This document shows, piece by piece, positions 7,899 through 16,302 of a stretch of DNA of 64,000 nucleotides. A program made the position numbers and the translations under genes. Origin of the DNA: Gemmatimonadaceae bacterium (GTDB lineage: Bacteria; Gemmatimonadota; Gemmatimonadetes; Gemmatimonadales; Gemmatimonadaceae). The notes under the pieces are model-generated. The model did no database searches, had not been told where the DNA came from, and saw only the letters and a program-made list of their open reading frames with translations. The stretch spans positions 1 through 64,000 of the forward strand of contig JANYHT010000002.1 in NCBI GenBank assembly GCA_025358925.1, in the 5' to 3' direction. The number at the start of each line of letters is the position of its first letter. Within the stretch, counting starts at the first letter, position 1.

Positions 7899-10190
7899 TC
7901 ACGCAAGTCCCTGCCACCGCCGATAGCCCCACTCGGCGCCCAAGAGCAGCGCCAAGATCAGGAATACGGCGGGCATGTCCCACAAATCTTTCGCTTCACG
8001 CACGGTGACACCGCTCTCGGTGTAAATCGCATCCTCAGCAATCTTCTTCGCGTCGGCTAACGGATAGTATCGACCACCTGTTTCCTGCGCGATGCGTTGG
8101 AGTAGTGGCAAACGCAGCTCCGCTTGCGAGACATCGGCACCCAAGTCGTCGACCGGGACGGTGGTGCGTGCGTCGGGCAACAAATCGCGAGAACGCTTTG
8201 ACGTCACGTGAATAGCGTAACGGCCAGAATCTGTCGCGATAAAGCTGCCCGTGTACGAACCATCTTCTCGCAATGACCATTCAAGCGGCACGGTGCTTGT
8301 CGTGCCCGCCGGAGAAGTTGCGGTAGCGGTGACAATGGCATCGTTGATGTCGGTGTAGAGCGCGTCTGCGATGTGTGCGCGCAGTGAAACCACTTCACCA
8401 GGTGCGACACGCGCGGGCGACGCGAGGATCTCCACTGGGTCAGGTGCATCATCCACGAGCCAACGGACAAGTTGCCGCCAGAAGGTTTGATGCGTGTTGT
8501 CTTCAACCGCGATGGACGCATGCATCCGCCACAACCACGAATCCTGCACGGCAAGGACCGCACTCATCCCACGTCCGTAGCGCTGCCACGCGAGGACGGG
8601 AATATCGGCTTTGCCACCATCGACGCTGCCATTCAGCAGCACCGTCGCGCCCGCCCGCAGACCGCCAATACGGTTGACACTGGTGAGCGGCGGCAATGAA
8701 TCCCATCGCGCCACCGAAGCCGCAGGTGTATCGCGCAATTGCAACACCGCAAGCGCCTCTCCCGCGCGCGTTGGCTTTACTTTCAATGTGACGGCAGCAT
8801 CGTCTTCATTGACGGTGCCACGCGTCAGCGTCACGGGCAGTACGTCGGCCAGCGGTGTATCTGCGAAACCGCCTTCGGACAGTGCGGCCCGTCCACCAAG
8901 CGCCAGCAATCCGCCACCGCGCTTACTGACAAAATCCGCGAGCATCCGCAGTTGATCGACGCTGAAAAATGAAGCTTCGACGCTCCCTAAAATGATCGCG
9001 CGATAGCGATACAGTTCTTCACGCGTCGTTGGAAAACCGCCCACCAAATCCAAGCTATCGCGCACGCCGAGCCGCAGAAACTTATGTTCGGCGCTGCGTA
9101 GTAGACCTACGACCTGCACGCCGCTATCGGCTGCAACCGCGCGTCGGAGAAACGCGAATTCTGGACGCGGTTCTCCTTCGATATACAACACGCGATCCGG
9201 ACCTGCGCGCACATCGAGTGTGCCCTGCCATTCGTTGTTCTCGAGCACGAGTTCATCAGGCAGCGGACGCGCGCGGACGCCCAGCCGATACGTACCTGGC
9301 GCCAGTGGTGGCACACGCAAGCGCACGTGCACCATGTCGCCTTTGTCCGGTGTGCGAACAGTCTCAGTCGCCACGACACGTCCATCCGCCTCGGCGGTGA
9401 TTGTCGCGAGCTCTTTACCGATGCCACGCACGCGCACGTCCGCTTCTACGACCACTGTCGCACCGCTAAGTGTCCGGCGCGGCGCACTCACGTGTTCGAT
9501 GGACAGATCACGGTCAAAGCGATCACGTCCAACACCAACGGTGTAGACCGGTACGCGACGGGCGCGCAACGCGAGCAAGGCATCGTCGTACGACGTTGTA
9601 CTGTTGTCGGCGCCGTCGGACACAAGCACAACGCCGGCAAGCGGCATGCCGGCCAGTTCTTCCCGCACGTCGTTCAGCGACTTCGCCAGATCCGATCGCG
9701 TGCCCGACGCGGTCAGGGACGCGACATCTGCTAACGGCGCGGCGCCTGCCGCGAAACGAAATTTGCGCAGCGCAAATTTCTCGCCAAGCTTCCGCGAAAG
9801 CGCGCTAGTGTCATCGAACACGCGTTGTACTGCACGGAGTCGCGTAGTGTCCGCAGCGTCGCGAATGCGCATGCTGCGCGAATCATCCATCACAATTGCG
9901 AGTACGTTGCGCTGCGGGACGGCAGATGCGATGACGAGTCCGGGTCGCAAGAGGCAGCCGATCACGAGCAACACGGCAAGCGCGCGCAACGTGCCTAACA
10001 CGATTCGATCCGCCGGGCGCAGCGTGCGGACGCGCGCGTATGCGAGGGATACGAGGACGACGGCGGTGATGGCCGCGAGTACGACTGCGATGACCGGCAC
10101 GACAGGGGCAATGACTACATCGCCGCGCGCGAATACGCGCAGCGGATACTTAAAGAAAAACGAAACGACGGCGTCGAATGCAGATCCCAC
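7899..10190 (-). CDS. VWA membrane protein with glutamine-amidotransferase-like domain
   Basis: A 763-residue membrane protein and the first gene of the MoxR operon. Two transmembrane helices lie at about 28-52 and 64-82. A VWA domain follows with MIDAS DDSRS at 102-106 after NVLAIVM. A middle region (FVSKRGGGLLALGGRAALSEGGF) resembles the class I glutamine-amidotransferase-like fold often fused to BatA-type proteins. A transmembrane helix near residue 745 closes the protein. The start is GTG with AGGA about 6 bases upstream. It ends 2 bp before the caspase-fold gene. The domain order matches large periplasmic VWA proteins of MoxR clusters. Its precise function is unknown. Confidence 0.8.
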   Translation of the reverse strand: MGSAFDAVVSFFFKYPLRVFARGDVVIAPVVPVIAVVLAAITAVVLVSLAYARVRTLRPADRIVLGTLRALAVLLVIGCLLRPGLVIASAVPQRNVLAIVMDDSRSMRIRDAADTTRLRAVQRVFDDTSALSRKLGEKFALRKFRFAAGAAPLADVASLTASGTRSDLAKSLNDVREELAGMPLAGVVLVSDGADNSTTSYDDALLALRARRVPVYTVGVGRDRFDRDLSIEHVSAPRRTLSGATVVVEADVRVRGIGKELATITAEADGRVVATETVRTPDKGDMVHVRLRVPPLAPGTYRLGVRARPLPDELVLENNEWQGTLDVRAGPDRVLYIEGEPRPEFAFLRRAVAADSGVQVVGLLRSAEHKFLRLGVRDSLDLVGGFPTTREELYRYRAIILGSVEASFFSVDQLRMLADFVSKRGGGLLALGGRAALSEGGFADTPLADVLPVTLTRGTVNEDDAAVTLKVKPTRAGEALAVLQLRDTPAASVARWDSLPPLTSVNRIGGLRAGATVLLNGSVDGGKADIPVLAWQRYGRGMSAVLAVQDSWLWRMHASIAVEDNTHQTFWRQLVRWLVDDAPDPVEILASPARVAPGEVVSLRAHIADALYTDINDAIVTATATSPAGTTSTVPLEWSLREDGSYTGSFIATDSGRYAIHVTSKRSRDLLPDARTTVPVDDLGADVSQAELRLPLLQRIAQETGGRYYPLADAKKIAEDAIYTESGVTVREAKDLWDMPAVFLILALLLGAEWGYRRWQGLA

Positions 10191-10200
10191 GGCGTCCTAG

Positions 10201-10518
10201 GCACAGCGTACGAAGCGAAAGCAGTTCACCGAACGGAGCCGTGCGGTGAGCGATGGGCGGGAGACGACAGTGCATCGGCGCGCAACAGACGTCTACCCCG
10301 TGACGCAGTGCACCGCCAACGCGTTGGAATTAAAAAATCGATGCTCTGACACACGACGGCAGCGACGTCCGGGACGGGTCGTACCGACGAGGGACGAGTG
10401 CGGCTCGGACCTGTTTTTCGAGGAGATATCACTGCTTAACGCCACGTAGGGTGTCTCGTCTAATTGAGTGTCAGTCTGCTGTTCGCATGATGCAGTGTCC
10501 CGTCACGAGGATGCATCC
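10201..10518. promoter_or_regulatory. Divergent intergenic region with a 12-bp palindrome
   Basis: This 318-bp gap separates the minus-strand MoxR operon from the plus-strand Spy-like gene, so it should hold both promoters. The clearest element is the perfect palindrome CCAACGCGTTGG at 10316-10327, a possible operator. No convincing sigma-70 boxes were found. The short frames across it look non-coding. Confidence 0.35.
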
Positions 10519-11208
10519 ATGAAAAAGTTGTTCACGCCTGCTATTGCGCTGATCGCGAGCGCATTGTCCGCGTCGTTGCTCTTTGCGCAAAGTGCGCCAC
10601 CGCGCCCGCCGGTTGTCGGCTCGCCCACAACGTCCCGCCACGGTACGCCACGTCGTGCGCCCGGTGACAGCATGCGCGGTCCTCGCGGGATGGCCGGCAT
10701 CGACGATCCGCGCGGTGGCGGCGAAGCGTCACGTCTGTTGCGCGCCCGTCGTCAACTCGACCTTACCAACGAACAGGTCAAAAAGTTGGAGGCGCTGGCC
10801 GCCGCGGCAACACCGATCGACAATCGGTCCGACATGTTGCGTGCACAGGCCGACATGATGGACGCGACCAAGGGCGACGGCAATCTTGCGGCCGCACGCG
10901 CAGCCCTCGACAAGATGAGCCGTTTACGCAACGACGGAGCCATTGCGCGTTTGAAATCGCGCCAAGACATGCGCGCGATACTCACACCAACGCAGAAAGC
11001 AAAGTTTGACAAGATGCGCGGGATGATGCGTGAACGCATGGGCGCGCGTGGCATGCACAACGGTGGTGGACGCGGTCGTCCAAGCATGGGTCGTCCGCAG
11101 ATGCGCTTCGGCCAACAGATGGGACCGGGCCAGCAAATGGGACGTGGCCAGCAAATGGCTCCGCGCAATCGGCAGGCGCCGCCGATGCGTCCGCCCGACG
11201 GATTATAG
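10519..11208 (+). CDS. Spy/CpxP-like periplasmic protein with Met/Gln-rich tail
   Basis: A 229-residue exported protein with a signal peptide (MKKLFTPAIALIASALSASL, cleaved near LFAQ). The mature part has two LTxxQ-like motifs, LDLTNEQVKKL and ILTPTQKAKF, as in Spy/CpxP and periplasmic heavy-metal sensor proteins. These are small helical chaperones that respond to envelope stress. The C-terminus is rich in Arg, Gly and Met and holds three tandem copies of an 18-bp unit encoding GQQMG-type hexapeptides (11110-11163). The ATG has GAGG 8 bases upstream; an earlier in-frame ATG lacks one. A perfect hairpin lies downstream. A Met-rich tail could bind copper, which is inference only. Confidence 0.7.
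   Translation: MKKLFTPAIALIASALSASLLFAQSAPPRPPVVGSPTTSRHGTPRRAPGDSMRGPRGMAGIDDPRGGGEASRLLRARRQLDLTNEQVKKLEALAAAATPIDNRSDMLRAQADMMDATKGDGNLAAARAALDKMSRLRNDGAIARLKSRQDMRAILTPTQKAKFDKMRGMMRERMGARGMHNGGGRGRPSMGRPQMRFGQQMGPGQQMGRGQQMAPRNRQAPPMRPPDGL
11110..11163 (+). repeat. 18-bp tandem repeat, three copies
   Basis: Three adjacent 18-bp units start GGCCA at 11110, 11128 and 11146 inside the Spy-like gene. They encode repeated Gly-Gln-Gln-Met blocks. The last unit diverges at its end. It is an in-frame coding minisatellite. Confidence 0.85.
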
Positions 11209-11286
11209 ACGAAGTGGTCGTGTGAGTTGAGCGGTTGTGGAGGGGACAGCAGTTTCGACAATGCTGCGCCGCAAGCTTGCACAAAC

Positions 11287-11316
11287 GCCCGGTTAATCGA
11301 CGCTGATTAACCGGGC
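11287..11316. terminator. Bidirectional hairpin terminator
   Basis: A perfect 12-bp stem (GCCCGGTTAATC at 11287-11298 pairing with 11305-11316) closes a 6-base loop between two convergent genes. A clear T tract is missing on the plus strand, and the minus-strand side continues GTTTGT. A role as shared terminator fits its position. Confidence 0.7.
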
Positions 11317-11336
11317 GGCCTTCGTTCACACCACCA

Positions 11337-11834
11337 TCACGTCTCGTCCGCGCTCGGCCCGTAATGGCCAGGCACAGAGACGCCAACCAAGCGATAGTAA
11401 ATGGTGAGCTGCGCGCGATGATGGACCATGTGATTCATCACCATGCTGCGTAACACCGCGATACGCGGCAACGAAAAGATGACGTGATCACCGCTACGCA
11501 ACGTCCACGATTCCATGAGCGCCTCGTCCGTCGTCGATTCGAGCGTTTTGCGAAAATCAGCCAAGCGCTCGTCAAACTGCTGCAGCAGCGCTGCCGCTGT
11601 TCGGCCAACCGGTGGATTTGGTGGCGCGCTTGCGAAGTCCAGTTCCGACGTGTTGATCGTGATCGCACCCCACATGGGCATGTCCGTCAAATGAGCGGCG
11701 AGCCTATACAACGGCCACGATTTCGCGTGCGGCGTGAAGTCGAGATGCGCTTCGGGAAGCCGCGCGAGCATCGTGCGAGTCCCAGCCATCTCGTGGTCGA
11801 GATCACCGAGTGCGGTGTGCGCGAGTTTGGACAT
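11337..11834 (-). CDS. DinB family protein
   Basis: A 165-residue DinB/YfiT-like four-helix protein. Three conserved histidines typical of the metal site are visible: RLAAHLTDM near residue 46 and MVMNHMVHHRAQL near residue 140. The tail LVGVSVPGHYGPSADE is characteristic of the family. Members are often thiol-dependent transferases or damage-inducible proteins of unknown substrate. The start used is the ATG at MSKLAHTAL. A longer frame to 12044 would read through the neighbouring gene and gives an unlikely Arg/Pro-rich leader. It follows the MocA-like gene on the same strand. Confidence 0.85.
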   Translation of the reverse strand: MSKLAHTALGDLDHEMAGTRTMLARLPEAHLDFTPHAKSWPLYRLAAHLTDMPMWGAITINTSELDFASAPPNPPVGRTAAALLQQFDERLADFRKTLESTTDEALMESWTLRSGDHVIFSLPRIAVLRSMVMNHMVHHRAQLTIYYRLVGVSVPGHYGPSADET

Positions 11835-11862
11835 TTGTGGAGTCGGTGTGGGGCGAGGAGGA

Positions 11863-12498
11863 TCACGTGTTGGGCATGGCGCGCCATGCGGCAACGTCGT
11901 CTGGCGTGTCGAGGTCGAAGGTACACTGCGACGACGGAACCGAAAACGTGCCCGTTTCGGCCAAGAGCGCGCGCCCGCCCCGGTCACCAGTGAGTAGCGC
12001 GAGAGCGGGCCAATCACGTTTTGGAAAAATGGCTGGAATACCATACATCATCGCGCTATTATAGACACTTAAAGGCGACATATAAGCCGATGCCACGCGC
12101 ATAGACCCATGGCGCGAAGCACGAATAAGCTCGCCAAAATGCGCCGCACCAACCTCTGGCATATCGCACGCGGCAATCAATACACCGCCTACCCGTTCGT
12201 TATTCGGCACCACGGCTAGCGCGCCCACGCCCCGCGCAATCGATGTCCCCATCCCCGTCGTCCACGCCGCATTGTGCACCAGCGTCACCTCCATACCAAT
12301 GAGCGCATCAGCTACCCCCTCGGCACTTGCGCCCGTCACCACAACGACGGGAACGCATCCCGCCGCGAGCAATTGCGCGGCCACGCGGGCGACAAGCGGC
12401 ACCCCGTCGTGATCGGTCAGGAGTTGCTTCGGTACACCAAGCCGGGACGAACCACCCGCCGCCAGCAAAACGGCCGCGACGTTCGAGATGTCTTGCAT
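11863..12498 (-). CDS. MobA/MocA-like nucleotidyltransferase
   Basis: A 211-residue NTP-transferase. The N-terminal signature LLAAGGSSRLGVPKQLL is that of MobA/MocA enzymes, which join CMP or GMP to molybdopterin. The metal-binding Asp lies in IAACDMPEV. The C-terminus TFDLDTPDDVAAW also fits this group. XdhC, which inserts modified cofactor into xanthine dehydrogenase-type enzymes, is encoded 2.6 kb away and a molybdate transporter at 52 kb, so a MocA-like (CTP) role is plausible. The start is the ATG at 12498; two GTG codons lie just upstream. The specificity for CTP, GTP or a sugar nucleotide cannot be settled here. Confidence 0.8.
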   Translation of the reverse strand: MQDISNVAAVLLAAGGSSRLGVPKQLLTDHDGVPLVARVAAQLLAAGCVPVVVVTGASAEGVADALIGMEVTLVHNAAWTTGMGTSIARGVGALAVVPNNERVGGVLIAACDMPEVGAAHFGELIRASRHGSMRVASAYMSPLSVYNSAMMYGIPAIFPKRDWPALALLTGDRGGRALLAETGTFSVPSSQCTFDLDTPDDVAAWRAMPNT

Positions 12499-12530
12499 CA
12501 CCACTTGGCCTAAAGTGAAAATTTCGGTTG

Positions 12531-12557
12531 TCCCTGGTCCCCAGTCCCTATTCCCTA
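12531..12557. repeat. Degenerate CCCTA-type 7-bp array (site 1)
   Basis: C-rich on the plus strand, with units such as AGTCCCTATTCCCTAAA. It lies 40 bp upstream of the YfhO-family start and is one of six related arrays in the window. The units are degenerate compared with the other sites. Confidence 0.7.
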
Positions 12558-12597
12558 AAACTATCTTGCCGCTTACCCAATTCCCTCGCAGACACGC

Positions 12598-15039
12598 ATG
12601 GCTATAGTAACCGACACCCGTAACGCCACCAACGCGCTCGAGCCGCAGTCATTTGTTGTCGCGACGCTGTTGGCCCTGCTCGTCTTTGCTGTGGGCACGC
12701 TTGTACTCGCGTATCCGGCATTGTCTGGGCAAACGCTGCTGAGCGCCAACAGTGATCAGTACATTGCAGGCTATGCGTTTCGTGATTTTGCGGCGCAGAC
12801 GTTGCGCCAGACGGGCATGTTTCCGTTGTGGAATCCCTATCTGTTTGGTGGGCTGCCATACGTCGCGGCGATGCACGGCGACATTTTCTATCCGACATTT
12901 TTGTTGCGCTTGGTCATGCAAACCGGCGCCGCGATGACCTGGGGAATGATCCTCCACATTTTCTTGTCGGGCTGCTTTACGTGGCTGTTTATGTATCGCG
13001 CGTTGGGCATTGGATACGTTGGCGCGGTCATTGGTGGACTTGCCTACATGATGGGCGGCAATGTGGCGGGACTCGTTTCACCAGGACACGACGGAAAAAT
13101 TTTTGTCGCCACACTGTTGCCACTGACGTTGTTTTTTGTCCATCGCGGTATGCGAGACGGACGACCGTGGGCGTGGGGTGCACTAGCGATATCCATTACA
13201 CTTGCGGTGCTTACACCGCATCCGCAGCTCTTACAATATCTGTTATTGGTGGCCGGTGCGTACGCACTCTACACAGCGTTTTCAGTAGACGCACAAGGCA
13301 CACGACTCGCACGCCCAATCGCACTGCGACGTTTGACGATGGCCGCGGTGGCCGTCGGTGTCGGCATGCTGGGAGGGGCGATTCAGTTTTGGCCGCTCCT
13401 CGAATACACGCCGTGGTCGCCGCGCGCCGGTGGTAAAGGATGGGAGCACGCGATTTCGTATTCGCTGCCGCCGGAAGAAATCATCAATACGTATCTCCCG
13501 CAATTCTCTGGAATTTTGCGCGAGTATGCAGGACGCAACGGCATCCACTTACACAGCGAATACCTGGGCGCCGTCGTCCTCGTGTTAGCAGCGCTTGCGT
13601 TCGGTGCCGGACGTCTGCGACGCTCGGTGATTTGGTTTTGGACCGGCACGCTCGTCATCGCCACACTGTGGGCGCTTGGCGGTTATACGCCGTTTTTCCG
13701 TATTGTGTATGCGCTGGTGCCGGGCACGGATTTCTTTCGTGCGCCGAGCACAATGTTGTACGTGATGTCGTTTTGCACCGCGGTATTAGCTGGTATCGGC
13801 GCAGAGCGCGCGATCGAAGGGCGCGTCAACATGCGCTTTGCCATTGTCGGCGTTGGAATCGCGCTATTACTCGCGGTGATGGCCGGCGGTGGTGTGCTCA
13901 CCAATCTTGCGCTCGCGTTTGTGCCGCAAAACTACGGGCTTGAAGATCGCGTTAACGCCAATGCATCCGCACTCACCGTTGGCGCATGGCGTTCGTTTGC
14001 CGTGGTCTTCATCACGATGGCGTTATGCATTGCCGCTGCTCGTCGTCTCATCGCCCCTCGCGTTGTTGCAATGGCGCTAGCACTGGTGGTGATCATCGAC
14101 CTGTGGTCAATCGAACGATTGTATTTCATGTTCGCACCACCCGCGTCGGAGTTGTACGCCAGTGACGCCGTTATTGATTATCTCACAAAGCAGCCCGAGT
14201 CTGCGCGCGTGTTGGCCGTTGCATCGCAAAATCTGACCGGCACCCGTCGTGATCCGTACTTAGGGAGTGGAGAAGGCAAAGCTACCGGCTTCATGGTGCA
14301 CGGTATTCGCAGCGTGTCGGGATATCACGGCAACGAGCTTGGGCGGTATGACGAACTCACCGGATGGGATACGGACGGCTACCTCAAACAGATGTCCAAT
14401 GCGCAACTGCGACAACTGCTGAATGTGCGCTATCTCTACACGAATAGCACAAAGTCTCCGATTGATGGCGCAACGCTCGTTGCAGGTCCGGTCACAAACG
14501 CCGCCGGTAACACCGTCTCGTTGTTCGAATTGCCTGGTATCCATGCGGGTGCATGGATAACGCCCCTCACGGTGAAGGTGCCCGATCCCAGCGCGTTGGC
14601 CACGTTGCAAAATCCGCAGTTCGATGTGCGCACCGCGATGTTGGTTGACCCATCGTCGACGTTTCCAACGCAACCCGTGCCAACATCACCACCGGCGCCG
14701 AGTGACGTTGCGGTGCACGCAACAACGTGGACGCCTGAGCATATCGTGCTTACGCTCGACAAGCCGGCGCCGACAAATGCGTCGCTCGTCGTGTCTGAAA
14801 ATTTCTATCCAGGATGGCGTGCTACCGTTGACGGAAAAGCAACGACCGTTGAACGCGCGGACTACGTGTTGATGGGCGTCGTACTTCCCGCTGGCGCGAA
14901 GCAAGTCGAACTGACATTCACAAGCCCGCGTTATCAAACCGGAAAACTGGTGACGCTCTTCTCACTCGCGATCGGCGTTGTGTGGATGCTGGCCGGGTAT
15001 GTCTCGGCTCGCCGATTTGGTGCCGTTCCTAATCCCTAA
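12598..15039 (+). CDS. YfhO family membrane protein
   Basis: An 813-residue polytopic inner-membrane protein with at least ten hydrophobic segments, beginning at about residues 20-42. The extracytoplasmic N-terminal region (SANSDQY, PLWNPYLFGG, HGDIFYP) and the C-terminal FYPGWRATVDG motif are hallmarks of the YfhO family. These are GT-C-fold-like proteins linked to glycosylation of lipoteichoic or other surface polymers. The last three residues (Pro-Asn-Pro) and the TAA stop are encoded by the 7-bp CCCTAAT array at 15029. No clear Shine-Dalgarno precedes the ATG; another array lies 40 bp upstream. The donor and acceptor are unknown. Confidence 0.85.
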   Translation: MAIVTDTRNATNALEPQSFVVATLLALLVFAVGTLVLAYPALSGQTLLSANSDQYIAGYAFRDFAAQTLRQTGMFPLWNPYLFGGLPYVAAMHGDIFYPTFLLRLVMQTGAAMTWGMILHIFLSGCFTWLFMYRALGIGYVGAVIGGLAYMMGGNVAGLVSPGHDGKIFVATLLPLTLFFVHRGMRDGRPWAWGALAISITLAVLTPHPQLLQYLLLVAGAYALYTAFSVDAQGTRLARPIALRRLTMAAVAVGVGMLGGAIQFWPLLEYTPWSPRAGGKGWEHAISYSLPPEEIINTYLPQFSGILREYAGRNGIHLHSEYLGAVVLVLAALAFGAGRLRRSVIWFWTGTLVIATLWALGGYTPFFRIVYALVPGTDFFRAPSTMLYVMSFCTAVLAGIGAERAIEGRVNMRFAIVGVGIALLLAVMAGGGVLTNLALAFVPQNYGLEDRVNANASALTVGAWRSFAVVFITMALCIAAARRLIAPRVVAMALALVVIIDLWSIERLYFMFAPPASELYASDAVIDYLTKQPESARVLAVASQNLTGTRRDPYLGSGEGKATGFMVHGIRSVSGYHGNELGRYDELTGWDTDGYLKQMSNAQLRQLLNVRYLYTNSTKSPIDGATLVAGPVTNAAGNTVSLFELPGIHAGAWITPLTVKVPDPSALATLQNPQFDVRTAMLVDPSSTFPTQPVPTSPPAPSDVAVHATTWTPEHIVLTLDKPAPTNASLVVSENFYPGWRATVDGKATTVERADYVLMGVVLPAGAKQVELTFTSPRYQTGKLVTLFSLAIGVVWMLAGYVSARRFGAVPNP

Positions 15040-15060
15040 TCCCTATCCCCTAATCCCTAA
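15029..15060. repeat. CCCTAAT/CCCTATC 7-bp array (site 2)
   Basis: Four to five 7-bp units, C-rich on the plus strand, between two convergent genes. It supplies the TAA stop of the YfhO gene (15037-15039) and the TAG stop of xdhC on the other strand (15057-15059). Confidence 0.9.
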
Positions 15061-16178
15061 TGAATCGCGCTTTGACGCTCCCGCAACGCTCCGCCCGGCC
15101 GACCGTGCATCACGGCTTCGATTTCAGCGATGGCCGCCAGCGCAATGGATTCAGGCGTTTCACCGCCAAGGTCTAAACCGATTGGCGCATACAGCATACC
15201 ATGCATGCGCGGGGTGATCTCAACGCCACGCTCGGCCACTGTTTCAATCAACTTGGCCGCCCGTTGTCGCGAGCCGAGGACACCGAGATAGCCAATGGGT
15301 AGTGGTAGCAATGCTGTCATCCATTCGGTGTCGATTTCAAACATATGCGACAGGAGCGCAACTGCGGTGCGTGCATCGCGCGTGATCAGCGCGGCACCTT
15401 CGTCGGCGCGTACACACGCGGTGCGCACGCTGGTTGGCAACACCAACGATTCGAGTAATGCCGGTCGATGATCGAACAGCGTGACATCCCAACCGAGTGT
15501 CGTGGCGATATGTGCAAATGCCTCGGCGCCGCGGCCAGCGCCGATGAGGTGCAACGCGATCGATGGCATGAGTGGTTCGACAAAGCACTCGTATGCGCGT
15601 TCGTCGACGACAATCGTTTCGAGCACGGGTCGTGCCGTGTGTAGTGCAGCGTCAACCAATCGGCGCGCTTCGTTCAAGAGCGCCGAGGGCGTTGATGACG
15701 AGTGCGCATGCCATGTGCCGTTGTGTGCACCACCGTCGAACAACGCAATCGTTCCTCCGGTAGCGGACGCTTCGATGACCGACACGATGGCGCCGCCTTC
15801 TCGTGCATGACGAATGTCTGCTGCGTGCGCTAACCATACGACGTCGAGCAATGGTTCGAGCAGAATGTGCGCGACGCCATCGCACGCGCTACCAAAACCC
15901 CAGATCGCTTGTAGATCGTCGCGCAAATCGTACGTCAGCTTGAGTGTCACACCTGATGCACAGACCGCCTCCGCGCGCGCCGCGACATCGGCCTCAAGAC
16001 ATCCACCGCTGATCGCCCCCGCCAACACGCGATGCTCTGCGTCGACGAGCATGCGTGCGCCCGGCTGTCGATACGACGAGCCTTCAACGCGCACGAGTGT
16101 TGCAAGCGCGAGCGCGACGTGCGGACGCGCGGCGAGCGCCGCTTGGGCGGCGAATGAAAGTTCGGTGAAGCCGGACAC
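15057..16178 (-). CDS. xdhC: XdhC/CoxI family protein
   Basis: A 373-residue member of the XdhC/CoxI family, which binds and sulfurates molybdenum cofactor before insertion into xanthine dehydrogenase-type enzymes. The N-terminal domain shows ATLVRVEGSSYRQPGARML and the conserved SGGCLE near residue 58. The C-terminal Rossmann domain begins HLIGAGRGAEAF. The start is GTG at 16178. Directly upstream on the coding strand is a C-rich 7-bp array and no Shine-Dalgarno. The stop TAG comes from another array, so both ends of the gene abut repeats. No Mo-hydroxylase gene is in the window. Confidence 0.88.
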   Translation of the reverse strand: MSGFTELSFAAQAALAARPHVALALATLVRVEGSSYRQPGARMLVDAEHRVLAGAISGGCLEADVAARAEAVCASGVTLKLTYDLRDDLQAIWGFGSACDGVAHILLEPLLDVVWLAHAADIRHAREGGAIVSVIEASATGGTIALFDGGAHNGTWHAHSSSTPSALLNEARRLVDAALHTARPVLETIVVDERAYECFVEPLMPSIALHLIGAGRGAEAFAHIATTLGWDVTLFDHRPALLESLVLPTSVRTACVRADEGAALITRDARTAVALLSHMFEIDTEWMTALLPLPIGYLGVLGSRQRAAKLIETVAERGVEITPRMHGMLYAPIGLDLGGETPESIALAAIAEIEAVMHGRPGGALRERQSAIH

Positions 16179-16179
16179 G

Positions 16180-16209
16180 ATAGGGACTAGGGAATAGGGA
16201 ATAGGGAAT
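16180..16209. repeat. TAGGGAA 7-bp array (site 3)
   Basis: Four units (ATAGGGACTAGGGAATAGGG and onward), G-rich on the plus strand and therefore C-rich on the coding strand of xdhC. The array begins two bases from the xdhC start codon. Confidence 0.9.
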
Positions 16210-16302
16210 GACCGGCACCTACAACCTATCGCATCTCGATTGCATTCCTGCGATCACAGAAAACGCGTCGGTCGGCAGAGAAAAATCGTAGACGAAAGGT
16301 TA

